Below, piece by piece: positions 25,093-36,420 of a stretch of DNA of 64,000 nt (position 1 is the stretch's first letter; each line of letters begins with the position of its first letter). The notes beneath the pieces were generated by a model that was not told the origin of the DNA, did not search any database, and saw only the letters and a list, made by a program, of their open reading frames with translations. The translations under genes were made by a program, and so were the position numbers. This stretch comes from Phorcus lineatus (lineage: Eukaryota > Mollusca > Gastropoda > Trochida > Trochidae), in NCBI GenBank assembly GCA_921293015.1, contig OV121084.1, forward strand, positions 24,610,446 through 24,674,445, written 5' to 3'.

Positions 25093-28000
25093 GCAAGTTT
25101 AATGACGATTTCAACCCAGTGTTTAGGATATGTGCAATCATTATTCTGCATATGCTCTGAAATGGCATCGAGAACGATATGAATGGGTGTTGAGTGTTTC
25201 TTGAGTCCTTTTTTGTGAAAGTCAACATGTCATTCAGCACTGTTTAGGACAATTCTGCGATTATTATTGGCGAATAAACATCATTTAGCATCAAGAGAAT
25301 TACGAGAAGTGTGGCGTAAAATGTTTATACATAAATGTGTCGCTTGATATTAATAAAACATGACGACACACTCATGGAGATGTTGAAATCTATTGGACCC
25401 TGTGCCCTTCCATGACTTTCATTAGGGCTAATCCTAGACCCAAGATAATTGCAGCACATATCAATGAAAAATAGTCCCTTGAATACATGACAAAGCAAAA
25501 CGTGAATTTTATTGAAGTGTTGAATTGTTAATGCAAAGATAAATGATAAAGATATAAAATCAGTACATGAGTTACAGTATGAGTCACATGCAGCTTCTAC
25601 GCGATATTAAGATATTGATAAATGTCTTGATTCGCCTCTGCAGTATCATTATTAAACGTATCGATCTCAATAACCGAATGTGATGAATGATTAAATTTTG
25701 ATTCCTACATACCTTAAATTAAAAACACCTACGCAACTGACAACACAATTGACAATTCATGTCATTTTAAACAAAAGTTGAAATGAAATAATCTTTTTTT
25801 TTTAAAAATAAGACAGTTTGGGAACTTATGAACATAATGATGCATATCTGACACCCAATGAAACCTATACAAATCTGATTATTGGAATAAAGAATTCCTT
25901 ATTTCCCAATACAAAATGCATTTCTGTCTAACCATCATAATTAGAACTAACCTTCATTAAACTTTAATTTGCTGTAATAGTCAATTTTATCCCTCTGTAT
26001 TATTGGTAGTAATGATAGAAGGGTGACAGTTATATGGCACAGTGAAATCTGTTACAAGCATCAGATAGACCTCTTCAATTATTAGTGGGTTGTACTGGGT
26101 TACCTCCCCTTATACAAGAGGCTTCCAAACAGTGAGATACAGGAACTGCCTATCTGGGTCTTCATTAATATGCTTATGTGTGAAACGTAAAATGTGTTAT
26201 CGTTAAAGGTTGTGTGCAAAATAAAAAGTTTCTTTCATGGGCCTTAAATTCCCCTTAATTAGAATTAATTGTGCCATTTAAAAGTTTTTGTGATAAATCA
26301 GTGACACAAACAATGAGCAAATAAATCCTAACACTTACATTGATAATAATCAATAATTTTAAATGTATAAATTAAAAATTAACTGGGCCACGTTGTGTAA
26401 GGTAATGCTGATTTTAAGAATATATTGATTAAAACTTTGAAATTGCATATAGACTAGTCACTTACATATCATAAATTTAGAGTAGTTGGAAACTGAAATT
26501 ATTATTTTCAAATGATTTAAGTTTAATCAGTTTGAATTAACTTGTCTCGGAAGGAATTCATCTATCTTGCATTTTTAATGAATAAAATATTTAACTCAAC
26601 TATATTCTGTGTCCAAATTAAAATTATTTATTGAAAAAATCTTTGAACCCTTTTGGTAAATTACAGTATGAAAGGAATGGTTTTTAATTTCTTAAAATAG
26701 GAAAATTGCTATTCACAGTACTGAGTAACCCGGGGCTTGTTGCTGTATGTACATGTGTTAATGAGAAACAACTTGCCTCACAGAGGATTGCCACTAAGAC
26801 ATTTAATCAAAAGTTAATCTGTCGGCTTGCTTTTTAAGTTTGAGGAATTTTTAAAAATGCATTATTCAATCAGTTTTATTTTGTGTCCTCAATTGGATTA
26901 TCTTTCTCCCACACACAATGCTCATGATTAATCATGTAAGGATTCATTTTCACAAAATGTCTTAACTATCCCGTTTTTTCCCAGCAGTACTTCTTGAAAT
27001 GTTTGATGTTGAATGCATGTTTACATGTGGTTTTCAACCAGAATGCGCACCTCACTGAGTAGCATGAATAAAGATACTGACTACAGTTGAAGGAACAAAC
27101 AAACGACTGCGGTAGACCTGACTTTGTAAACTTCACAGATTACTTTACGGTCTCGAAGTTTTTATTCCGCTTTTTAATTACGTGGAGAAATGGATCCCTA
27201 TCAAGATGTCGAAGTTGACAGACTGAGAATGTGGCTCTTGTTTGAGGACCTGTGTGGCAGGTGGAGGAATCAAGATGTCTACGTACATATGACGGGACTG
27301 TTGAATGTACTGGAGAGGATGTCAGACCTTCTGGCCTCCGCTTGCTTTCTCTGTTTGATTTGATAAGGGTGCCGCCGATATGTACCCAAAGACGGTCGAC
27401 GGATGGACCGCAAGCGGTTAGCGACTTACTTTCTGCGATTAGTGCTCAAACACAGCCTGGTCAAGTCGGTGCAAGATTGACTTAGTACCAGGTCCGACAA
27501 TTCGTCAAGGGCGGGAAAGTTTGTGACCTTTTGTTTGGATAGAGTTGTCTGCCGGAGTATCTAACTGTCAGCGAGTGGGTTTTGGGAATGCAGAGATTGC
27601 CATCCGTAATCTCTTGAACACATTACTCCCACTTGCTCTTGATAATGGTGGATTTGGACTGCCGCAGTTGGAATTAATCCCGCGAGGCATCTCATTTGCA
27701 TAAGTTGTTAGAATTCTTAGGTCAGACTTTGACAATATTTGTAAACCCGGCAACTCTTATTAGCTTCGAGTCCATGCTTTGTTTCCGTGATGTTTGTGCT
27801 TGAATATAGGTACCGCAATTTTCTCAGTGGTGTCCGCCCTCAGAGTCTCCGTCAACTAAACACAGGGAGATTAAAAGTCTGATTGAGGCGACCCTTCTCA
27901 CATACTACGCTGGTCATTGTTTTCTCTCTACAAGGGGATTGACCTGGACTAAGACAGGCCTCATCTACGCTTAAATACTTCACATCAAGTGTCTAGCTTC

Positions 28001-31000
28001 AATTTAGGTTAACCCTTTCCGTGGCAGAAAATACGGGAGGGAGGTGGGGTTGGACTTTAACTTTTAATACATTGATATCCTGGGAATGGAAGTGACAGCC
28101 TGCAATATTTCTTTGGTTAATGAGTCCTGTTTTTATTTTTATTCAGCTAATGAGCAATTGTTTGTCAATCATTAATTCAACAGGTTTCTTGAGGGGTTTT
28201 GGAAGTTGAAATGTTTAGAATTGGCTGAAATGTATGTTAAACAACATCTTTATTCATGACCATGAGACATTATGGATAAAACACTTGTTATCCATATTTG
28301 ATAAAAGAAACAATGTCTGTTCCTTGTAAATATGCTTACTATGTTCTGTTTTAACCAACTTCATTCTAAAATTGTTTTTCTTCAGACTGCACAAAGGTTA
28401 TTTAAATAAACATCTATAGCTATCAGCTCATTGAAATTATTCATTTCAGGTACTCGTGACATCACTGCAGAAACTTGATGGTTGGTAAAATGAAGATTTC
28501 TTTTCTGATTCCAATTCAATCTTAGATGTTTTGTTTATAGAGATCTTGAAAAATCAACTTGTCAGTAATCATCAGTAAAAACTTTCCAAGATTATAAATC
28601 AGTCGTTACCGGTAAGTCACTGGTGTTTAGCCAATAAGTATTGTAGTTTCCTGATACTGAAGTTCTTTGGTTCCTCAGTGCCAGTTTGTTGGTTCATTGT
28701 GTTTTTGTACTCCTGTTCAATGAGAAATTGTTGCTAATGTAGACTAACACTATGCAGTAATAATAGCAACAATTTACATTTACATAACTGGTGACCACTG
28801 ATTTTAAAAAAAAGAAACTAAACAGCCCATCTTATCTCCATTCACACCGTTTTTTTGATAAATTTTATCTTAAAATTTTGCTTAGTGGTTGAACCAAGCT
28901 ATGCCAACCAGTTACTTGCTTTGCTGATTGTTTTGCCACAAAATTTCACTTTTAACATGGCTGAAAGAGTCTTATCTGGGTATTTTGGATGCAATGAATT
29001 GCGAGAGGATATTCCTGTGTAGATGTTTGTCATTGAAACATGATAATTTCACATTCCACCTGTCAGAAGCATGTAATCGAGTTGGGTGCTGAGGGTTTTA
29101 CAAATTGTTAAAGATAGCGTGCATTGGCACAAAAAGAAACAGAAGTGAAGCTTTTCGTGATTTGTCTTAATATTTATTTGTAGTTTATTTGTGGGTATTT
29201 TTATCAGTGTATATTGTTTGTAAATCTTATTGAAAATTAGTAAAACGAACAGCATATTTTGTTACGTAATGCCAAAAATCCCAAATTGTATGTCGAAAGC
29301 TAAACTATAGATGGCCTAGTTTCTTTGAATCTTGACTGGTTATATTGCAGGGCAAGCAAGCAGAACATTAGCAGCTTGGAGCTCTCTTGGCTTAGGGTAA
29401 GTTAACTCTTTACCTACGTCAGCAGTTTTGCTTGTTGAGCTTTATGTTAAACCAGCGACATTCTCTTTGTTTACAAGTTGATATTCCCATTGACAACTGA
29501 AGAAACATTACCAACTAATTCAGTAAGATCGGATCCTATGTATGAAGTGTACCTGAGCGGTAGATATCAAACACAATCATAGGTATTGTCACATCCACAA
29601 GGCATGTAATATGTTGATAGTCGAAGTGAGGAGTGACTACCAATCTGTACATCTGTTATCAGTTGCATTGTGATAACATGAAATAGGAAAGCACTCATTG
29701 CTTTCCTTGGGAAGACATTTTAGATTTTTCAGAAATAACTGAAAAAAGTAAAAAGAAAAGAAGATATGATTTTGTTTTAAGCTCATCAGGCTTTGATGGT
29801 CAGTTGTCACTCTGAGGATTTTGTTTCAAGGCTATAACAGGGATTTTGATATTTAGACTTAAGATGGATTTTATACAAAATTTTACAGAAAGATCTCAAT
29901 TGCACAAACAATGGACAATTTCAATGACCTTGAGGTTGTTTTCTATCATGACAAGACACTCTCCAATTTCTGGAGAACTATTGATTTAAAGCTTCAATTT
30001 CAGATTTACAAAGTTTTTCTAAGGAGTCCATCACCCCATTTTATTTTTGAATAATCAAACACATTGAATGTACAATTTAGAAAAATCAAACAAAAAAAGA
30101 TTTCTAGAAATCCTCAGTCTGTTAGATTTATTTTTCAACTAAAATACTTACTGCTACATGCAAACTTTTTTTGATCCATCTTGAAGTCCTCTCCTCAGAG
30201 GTATTCCTCAAACATGTCCAAGTGGACACACAAGAACTGCCTCCTCTGTGGTGCACATCAAGTGATTGTACAATATGCTCCGTCCAAAGGCTACACATTC
30301 TTAAGAAGTCAGTAGAGATAATAGTGATAATTAGTGATTGATTATGTGACTTTGTCCCCGTGATTGTGTCAATAATCTTAATTTAAGATTGCTAACGAGT
30401 TATATATTTAGGCATTACTTGTTGAGAGATAGGAAGCAGGTGAGGAGAGATAGGAATCTCAATTTTTGACCTGCATCGGTACAAGTGTAGGTAGATAAGT
30501 ATCCAGTAAGTGAATGTGGGTGGCTGGCCTTCCGTGTTTACACCAGCTTTGTCTTGATATGCAATCAGTGGAGATAATGTAAACTGAATAGATTTACTAG
30601 ACATCCAATTATGTTTAATCATTCAAGAAAGTCACATTTGTAGTTTTCCAATAGCTTAATCATGGCTTATATGTAGGCATTGAAAGTTAGTCTGCAATAA
30701 ATGTCCTAAAATATGTGAAAGATTGTGATTGTAAAATCAGATTATGATTTGTAGATTATTGACCCTGTGGCCCCTTACATTATATATATTAAGTCAGATG
30801 AGCTACTGAGCCAATGGCTTTGAGTTTAATGTTTTAGTTTCTTGATTTGAGATATGAAAAAATTCTGACCTTATTTTCAGTCATCCCCCACCTTTGTGCA
30901 GTTACAACCATTATAGAACCTTCAAAACAACATCAATAAAATGTAAGTTATATTGTCTTTAGTGTTGATAATTGTGTTTTTTCTTTCAAATATCTCAAGG

Positions 31001-34000
31001 CATTATATTTCTTTATTCATCGTTGGAACATGTTCTTTTGTAAAAAAATTGACAAAAGTTAAAAGTTCAGGATTGATATACATAAAGGGAGTATGAATAA
31101 CATTCAATCTGTCAAATTTGAAATCATATGCATTGCTATCTATCATGGTAAAAGTTGGGTATTTAAGAATAAAGAATAGTTTCCAATTTTAACAACTCCA
31201 TATATAATACCAAGCTGGCTGTTTACACTATGCAAACATTTGTAAAGGTTATTAGCCTGCCTGCTAAGTACAGTTTAAAGTGGATAAAATGTTAAGACAA
31301 GAGAGACTGTAAATTTGAATTGTACTGTTCGTCCGGTTTCTGCATATGCTAATATGTGCAGATTGGACTTATAAATATCCTTGTGTTTGCAGATGAAGAA
31401 GTTAGGATAGTGAGCACTCCCCCTTTCGCGGAATCTGTTACCGAGGGTGACGTCAGGTGGGAGAAAGGTACATATTCAGACACTCCTACCCTCCATTTAG
31501 TTACTTTCCTCGCTGTCCCGTCTTGAATGTATTTAGTAACTTAAGTCTTTACTTGCATTACATAAATTGGAATTACTTTTCATGAACATTAGAATTTGAA
31601 AAGCTATCATTGTCCCTTGAAAAACGAATAAATTGTCTTATATTTTCTGCTTTATTTTAAACTCATTCACTCATTTGTAGGTCAATTTCAGTTTGCTGTA
31701 CACTCTTTTGTAATCATGCCCAACAGTCATCTACTTTTTTTTGTGCATGTTTTTAGGAATAATTGCATATTTTACATGTACTGTTTCATATGCAGGTCTT
31801 TCTCCTTTGGTAGTAAATGATGCAAAGACTGATAACCTTAATAGCTTCAGAATATCAATTGCAAAAATGTGGCATATTTTGTCTCAAATGACTGAGGTTC
31901 TGTGGAATATATTTTGGGTGCAATCCTTTTATGATATAATATATGCTTATGCTGTAGAATCTTGCATGTCTGTTTTGATTAATAAATCTGTTAGCCATGA
32001 CTGATTCTGTGTTACAGCTGTGGGTGATGCAGTCGGCGAGGATGACGTGGTCGCAGAAATCGAGACTGATAAGGTTGATTGCTTGCAAACTTCAATTTTT
32101 GACATCTACCCCTTGCTGATATTTTTATTACTAAGAATGATATAATATAGTGAAGTACTGAGTTGCACTTGCTCAGTATTTCACATAAACTCTTTTCTTT
32201 TGGATCAACCAACTCTTTCTGCCACTAGGAGCATCAAGTTCAATAAGCAAGATTTAACAGTATGACTAAGAGTGAGAAGAATCAGTCAAACACTTGATAA
32301 ACACTTAATAAAATATGAAAAAAGTTAATCATTTAGAATCCTTTGAAAAACTACCTTTATATCAAAGTTTGAGAAAGCCTGTGTATTGTTGTCACCTATG
32401 GCAAGTATGATTTGCAGACGTCTATCCCGGTGCCATCACCGGTGACTGGTGTGATCGTAGAGCTCTTGGTGGAAGATGGAGGCACAGTACAAGCAGGGCA
32501 ACAACTCTTCAAGATACAAGTTGGAGGTTTGCTTGTAGAAATTTCTTTTAAAAATATAAAGTTTGCAAGTTGAGGTATTTGTCTTGTAGACTTAATAATG
32601 AAAATTGTTGGCCAGTGAAATGTCATTGTAGTTTTTCCTTATGTCATATATATATATATTATTAGAACGGTATTGCGTATATTATGAATTATTGGTTGTA
32701 TCATAAACATTATAGAACATTTTAACTTCACATTTCAACTGATTAGCATCCCCAACTTAGTCATGGCTGCTATCAGTTTTTGTCTGGTCTCCGCCGCCGC
32801 CGTCACACATTATATTTAGCTGTAACTTTTTCCCACTAAGGTTTTCATATCGTATACATAACTTCGTAACTTATACCCGGGGGGACATGCTTTGTCATGC
32901 TCAAATTGAAAATCAAAGGTTTAGGTCGCAAGCTATGAAATAACAAAAACAAAATCCTTGTAAACATAACTTTAAATGTTTTGGTGGGATAAGGATCATT
33001 TTTTGAAAAATTTTGAAAGGTTTTTTATTATAATTGGTTCAACGTCAAGGTCACAGCAATGTCAATACATATGCATTCTTTTGCAAAAATGCCATATTTC
33101 AATCATTAACATTTTACTTGATTGTTATTGTTATAGTAAAATGATCGTTGACATGTTCCTGTTCTAGGACAAAGGTCGAGGTCATTAAAAAACCCTTGAA
33201 ACAAGATAACTTGAAAACTTTTGGTGCATTGAGGCTTATTTGGTATTTATCAACTATTATGAGTAACCAAGATTTGAAAAGGTTTTCACTATGGTTTATA
33301 ACAGAGAGATCACGACTGATGATTGGTTTTGCAAAAAATGCTTTATTTAACTATTAACACTCAACAGTCTACCGGTAAGTCATATTTTGAATCAGAAATA
33401 GCTTTGAGATGTTACATTAATCATGTATTGATTATACCCCCTGGGTTCACATTTAAGGTCAAAGTTCAAAGTAACAACTTTTGTAACCACTAAACAATTT
33501 TAAGAATTGTGTGAAATTACCCCTATGAAGTAATGACATCCAAATGCTTTTAGTTGTAAGTGCGATTTTTTGCATTAATGCTGAATTGCTTTTGTGGTAT
33601 GTTAAGAAAAAATGACCATTTCATTTTGGCTGTGAAGAAGGCTGACCAGGGGAAGGCAATGCCCTCAGTTGCAGGTCTGCTCTGCTTTTGCGGTGTCCCG
33701 CAAATGCTAATCTTGTTCATTACTTCTTTTTCACCCTTCAGGAGATGCTCCACCACCCAAACCAAAAGCAGAAGCAGCTGCCCCACCCCCAGCTGCCGCT
33801 GCACCGCCGCCCCCACCTCCCCAACCTGCTACACCCCCACCCCCCTCAGCAGGTCCGATCCCCACCACCCCACCTCCAGTTCCCCCTGTACCAACCTCTC
33901 CTATCAGTTCCACTCCCACCTCTTCCATCAAGGCAACACCTGCAGTACCCTCTATTGACTCAGCGGGAGGCGGCAGAGGCGAACAGAGGGTAAGTTCCAA

Positions 34001-36107
34001 TACATGGATAATTATGTACAGATCAGAATAAATCCATTAGTCTGATGTTCTTCATTGCAAGTATGATTTCTGGTGCTATTTTCAGTAACATTTATGATAA
34101 CTGGGGAAGATTAAGTTTGAAAACAATTGTTCCTTTTCAGGTGAAGATGAACAGGATGAGACAGAGGATTGCACAGAGACTCAAGGATGCTCAGAACACC
34201 TGTGCAATGCTCACCACTTTTAACGAGATCGATATGAGGTATTATATGCAAGAATGTCGTTGACTAAGTCCTGCATCTATTGACAATGTATATGTTGTTT
34301 GTTAATTTCTTTTCTGACACCAAACAACTTGTCAAGGATAATGAAATAATCAAACGTTTTTCAGGATATCAAATTTACTATTAAACAATTATCTTCAGCA
34401 GTTTTTCCATAACATTCCACCTGGCTCTTAGAATTCCATGCATCGTGAATTTTAGCTTTTTTATTAAGTTGATTGTTATGCGGTGATTTTGATAAAGAAT
34501 AAAGCGTAAGTTGTCTCCATGACATTAACAAGATTTCTGAATCTTTTACTTAGTCATCAGAGGCTAATGATGTTAATGAAGATACATTCTACTATCTAAA
34601 CCCTCTCATACCTCCAACTTCCCCTGCAAGGCAAGAATCATACCATCTCAAACACTGGCCAATTTAAGCCTTTCTGCCACTTGTCATTGTGGTTTAATAG
34701 CAACGCCATGGCAGGTTATTGTTAACAATCATCTTTCTGATTGGACTATCAAGTTCAGGAGCAGCAGGCTGAAAAGATGGCAGAGATAATGTGACAAATG
34801 GTAGTAAGACTTAGATTAGCCAGGATTGAAGACTGGTGCAAGTTATTCCCTGCTTGAGAAGTTGTAACACGTATGAAGCGGTGAGTATTTGGCTGGAGAG
34901 AGGCCCAGTGACAGTGCAGCTGCTGTGAATGCCTTGTGTTGCAGCAATGTGATGGAGATGAGGAGCAAGTACAAGGAGACCTTCATGAAGAAGTACAACC
35001 TCAAGCTCGGGTTCATGTCCGCTTTCGTCAAGGCCACTTCTTTCGCTCTTGAGGACCAGCCAGTAGTGAATGCTGTTATAGACGATACTGAAATTGTGTA
35101 TAGAGACTATGTTGACATCAGTGTTGCTGTCGCCACACCTAAGGTATCCACATGGATGGAGTTTTGATGCACCAGCTTTCTGTTTTATCAGAGGAGGAGA
35201 ATTAAGAACAATTTGTTCGTCAGTGTTGTAACCGTCTAGAAGAACTCAATCACTGTATGTTTGAATCTATGTACATAGCATTTTATGAATATGTAAGAAA
35301 ATTAATTATTTAGTGTTTCTTATCAGTTTTCAAAACTTTTCTTTCAGGGTTTAGTCGTTCCAGTTATTAGAAGCGTAGACAAAATGAACTATGCAGATAT
35401 TGAGAAGACTATCAATGAATTAGGAGAAAAGGTGAGTTAATCATCAGAAGAAAACATATCAGTGTAGTTTTCAAGTTGAAAAGTGAACTTATTTTTACAG
35501 TTTCACTTGCTTTATGTGTGTATCCCATGTAAAAGATATTCAGTTTGATGAAGCCGGCAGCTTTAAAATAGATAGGTAACTGTGGCAGCAAAAAAAAAAT
35601 TTACTTTGCATAAATGTAATTTCAGGCGCGTGCTGGAAGTCTAGCAGTTGAGGATATGGATGGAGGTACTTTCACTATCAGTAATGGTGGTGTTTTCGGC
35701 TCCATGTTTGGCACCCCGATCATCAATCCTCCTCAGTCAGCAATCCTCGGGATGCATGGAATCTTCGACAGACCTGTAGCCATTGCAGGCAAGGTATGAC
35801 ACCTTCTAGTTGTTGGACAAATTCATTTATTCAGTGCCATTGGAACAAGAACATATATATAAGTTGAGGTGGTAACATATCTGGTTTTCATTACGAGTTT
35901 CAAATGAATTTTTTTTCACCATGATAAATGGCAATTCTGATTTCATTGAAACTTAAACTTGTCTTGTTTCAGGTTGAAATTCGGCCGATGATGTATGTGG
36001 CATTAACTTATGATCATAGACTCATAGACGGGAGAGAGGCCGTTCTCTTCCTGAGAAAAATTAAGGCTGCGGTCGAGGACCCGCGTGTTCTATTACTTGA
36101 CTTGTAA
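25012..36107 (+). CDS. DLST: dihydrolipoyllysine-residue succinyltransferase, E2 of 2-oxoglutarate dehydrogenase
   Basis: DLST moves the succinyl group from the E1 thiamine intermediate, via a lipoyl lysine, to coenzyme A. It forms the core of the mitochondrial matrix 2-oxoglutarate dehydrogenase complex of the citric acid cycle. Exons read: 29351-29396, 30881-30942, 31393-31467, 32018-32073, 32418-32526, 33742-33989, 34141-34238, 34945-35143, 35348-35431, 35626-35793 and 35973-36107 (TAA). All have GT-AG borders with compatible phases and encode 426 residues. A candidate first exon starts at 25012. The total would be about 445-463 residues, against about 453 in human. Order: presequence, lipoyl domain, Pro-rich linker without an E3-binding domain, and catalytic domain with the DHRLIDGRE active site. 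A polyadenylation signal lies at 36396. No breaks are seen. Confidence 0.96.
25093..29350 (+). other. first DLST intron region with a GC-richer island
   Basis: AT-rich noncoding DNA, except for about 27100-27970, which is distinctly GC-richer. In that island an open frame from 27190 ([20 protein letters not shown], 57 codons) has no recognisable domain. A possible small exon with acceptor TTCATTTCAG/GTACTC at 28450 might complete the presequence, but is unproven. Confidence 0.4.
29351..30942 (+). CDS. DLST: DLST presequence/N-terminal exons (29351-29396, 30881-30942)
   Basis: The first exon (46 bp, after TATATTGCAG, donor GG/GTAAGT) reads [14 protein letters not shown]. The second (62 bp, after TTATTTTCAG, donor AAAT/GTAAGT) reads [28 protein letters not shown] lines up with the FFRTT segment just before the lipoyl domain of human DLST, near the presequence cleavage region. 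Phases (1-2, then 2-1) link exactly to the exon at 31393. Confidence 0.85.
31393..32526 (+). CDS. DLST: DLST lipoyl-domain exons (31393-31467, 32018-32073, 32418-32526)
   Basis: These encode [20 protein letters not shown], then [12 protein letters not shown], then [20 protein letters not shown] and [13 protein letters not shown]. The lysine of ETDK is the lipoylation site. It is the last codon before an intron (donor AAG/GTTGAT after 32073), so the beta-turn ETDK-TS is split between exons. The domain is complete. Confidence 0.96.
32960..33370. repeat. diverged tandem/dispersed repeat in a DLST intron
   Basis: Two blocks about 240 bp apart share the order ATAACTT...TTTTGGTG...GAGG/AAGG, then TTTTGCAAAAAATGC-like words, then ATTAACA. 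Words such as AAGGTCACAG, AAGGTCGAGGTCA and AAGGTCAAAGTTCAAAGT run through 33040-33470. This TGACCTT-type sequence often marks old dispersed repeats in molluscan genomes. Confidence 0.45.
33742..33989 (+). CDS. DLST: DLST proline-rich linker exon
   Basis: This 248-bp exon has acceptor CACCCTTCAG and donor AGG/GTAAGT. It encodes about 83 residues, mostly Pro, Ala, Thr and Ser, ending GGGRGEQR. It is the flexible linker between the lipoyl and catalytic domains. No peripheral subunit-binding domain is present, as in other animal DLST. The G-run minus-strand and shifted plus-strand open frames here come from the biased composition. Confidence 0.94.
34141..36107 (+). CDS. DLST: DLST catalytic-domain exons
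   Basis: Five exons (34141-34238, 34945-35143, 35348-35431, 35626-35793, 35973-36107) encode the acyltransferase domain. Recognisable blocks are [119 protein letters not shown] and [20 protein letters not shown]. The His and Asp of DHRLIDG are the catalytic residues. It ends [12 protein letters not shown], as in human. The sequence is highly conserved and intact. Confidence 0.97.
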
Positions 36108-36420
36108 TACAAGTCTGTGTTGTAGGAAATGTTTGTGCCTATTTCTTATGGAACATGTTACTCATTCGACGGTGAAAGAGTGAATCTCGCTTGAACAGCA
36201 TCAGCTTTAGAAGACTCCGACCTCGCATCATGAAAGGCGACAGTCACTTCTCGTCTGAATATGTATAATGTGATAGACATTTTGTTGACTTTATTTCATC
36301 ACTGTTTGAGTTCATAAAATTCAACTAAATTCCACCTAGATATATATATTTATATATAAAGGTTTAGTGACTGATGTGAAGGAAATATTTATTTGAATAA
36401 ATTATGTACTTATACAATCT
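36108..36420 (+). terminator. DLST: DLST 3' untranslated region and polyadenylation signal
   Basis: An AATAAA hexamer at 36396-36401 lies about 290 bp after the stop codon and is followed by T-rich sequence, so cleavage is expected near 36415-36425. Confidence 0.65.

Noticed and set aside
24783..25151. Minus-strand open frame of 122 codons ([12 protein letters not shown]...) over the DLST start
   Set aside because: No known domain. It lies antisense to the NRF1/YY1 promoter and to a convincing DLST presequence, so it is most likely a chance frame.
33550..34000. Gly-rich minus-strand and shifted plus-strand frames
   Set aside because: Shadows of the Pro/Ala-rich linker exon of DLST.
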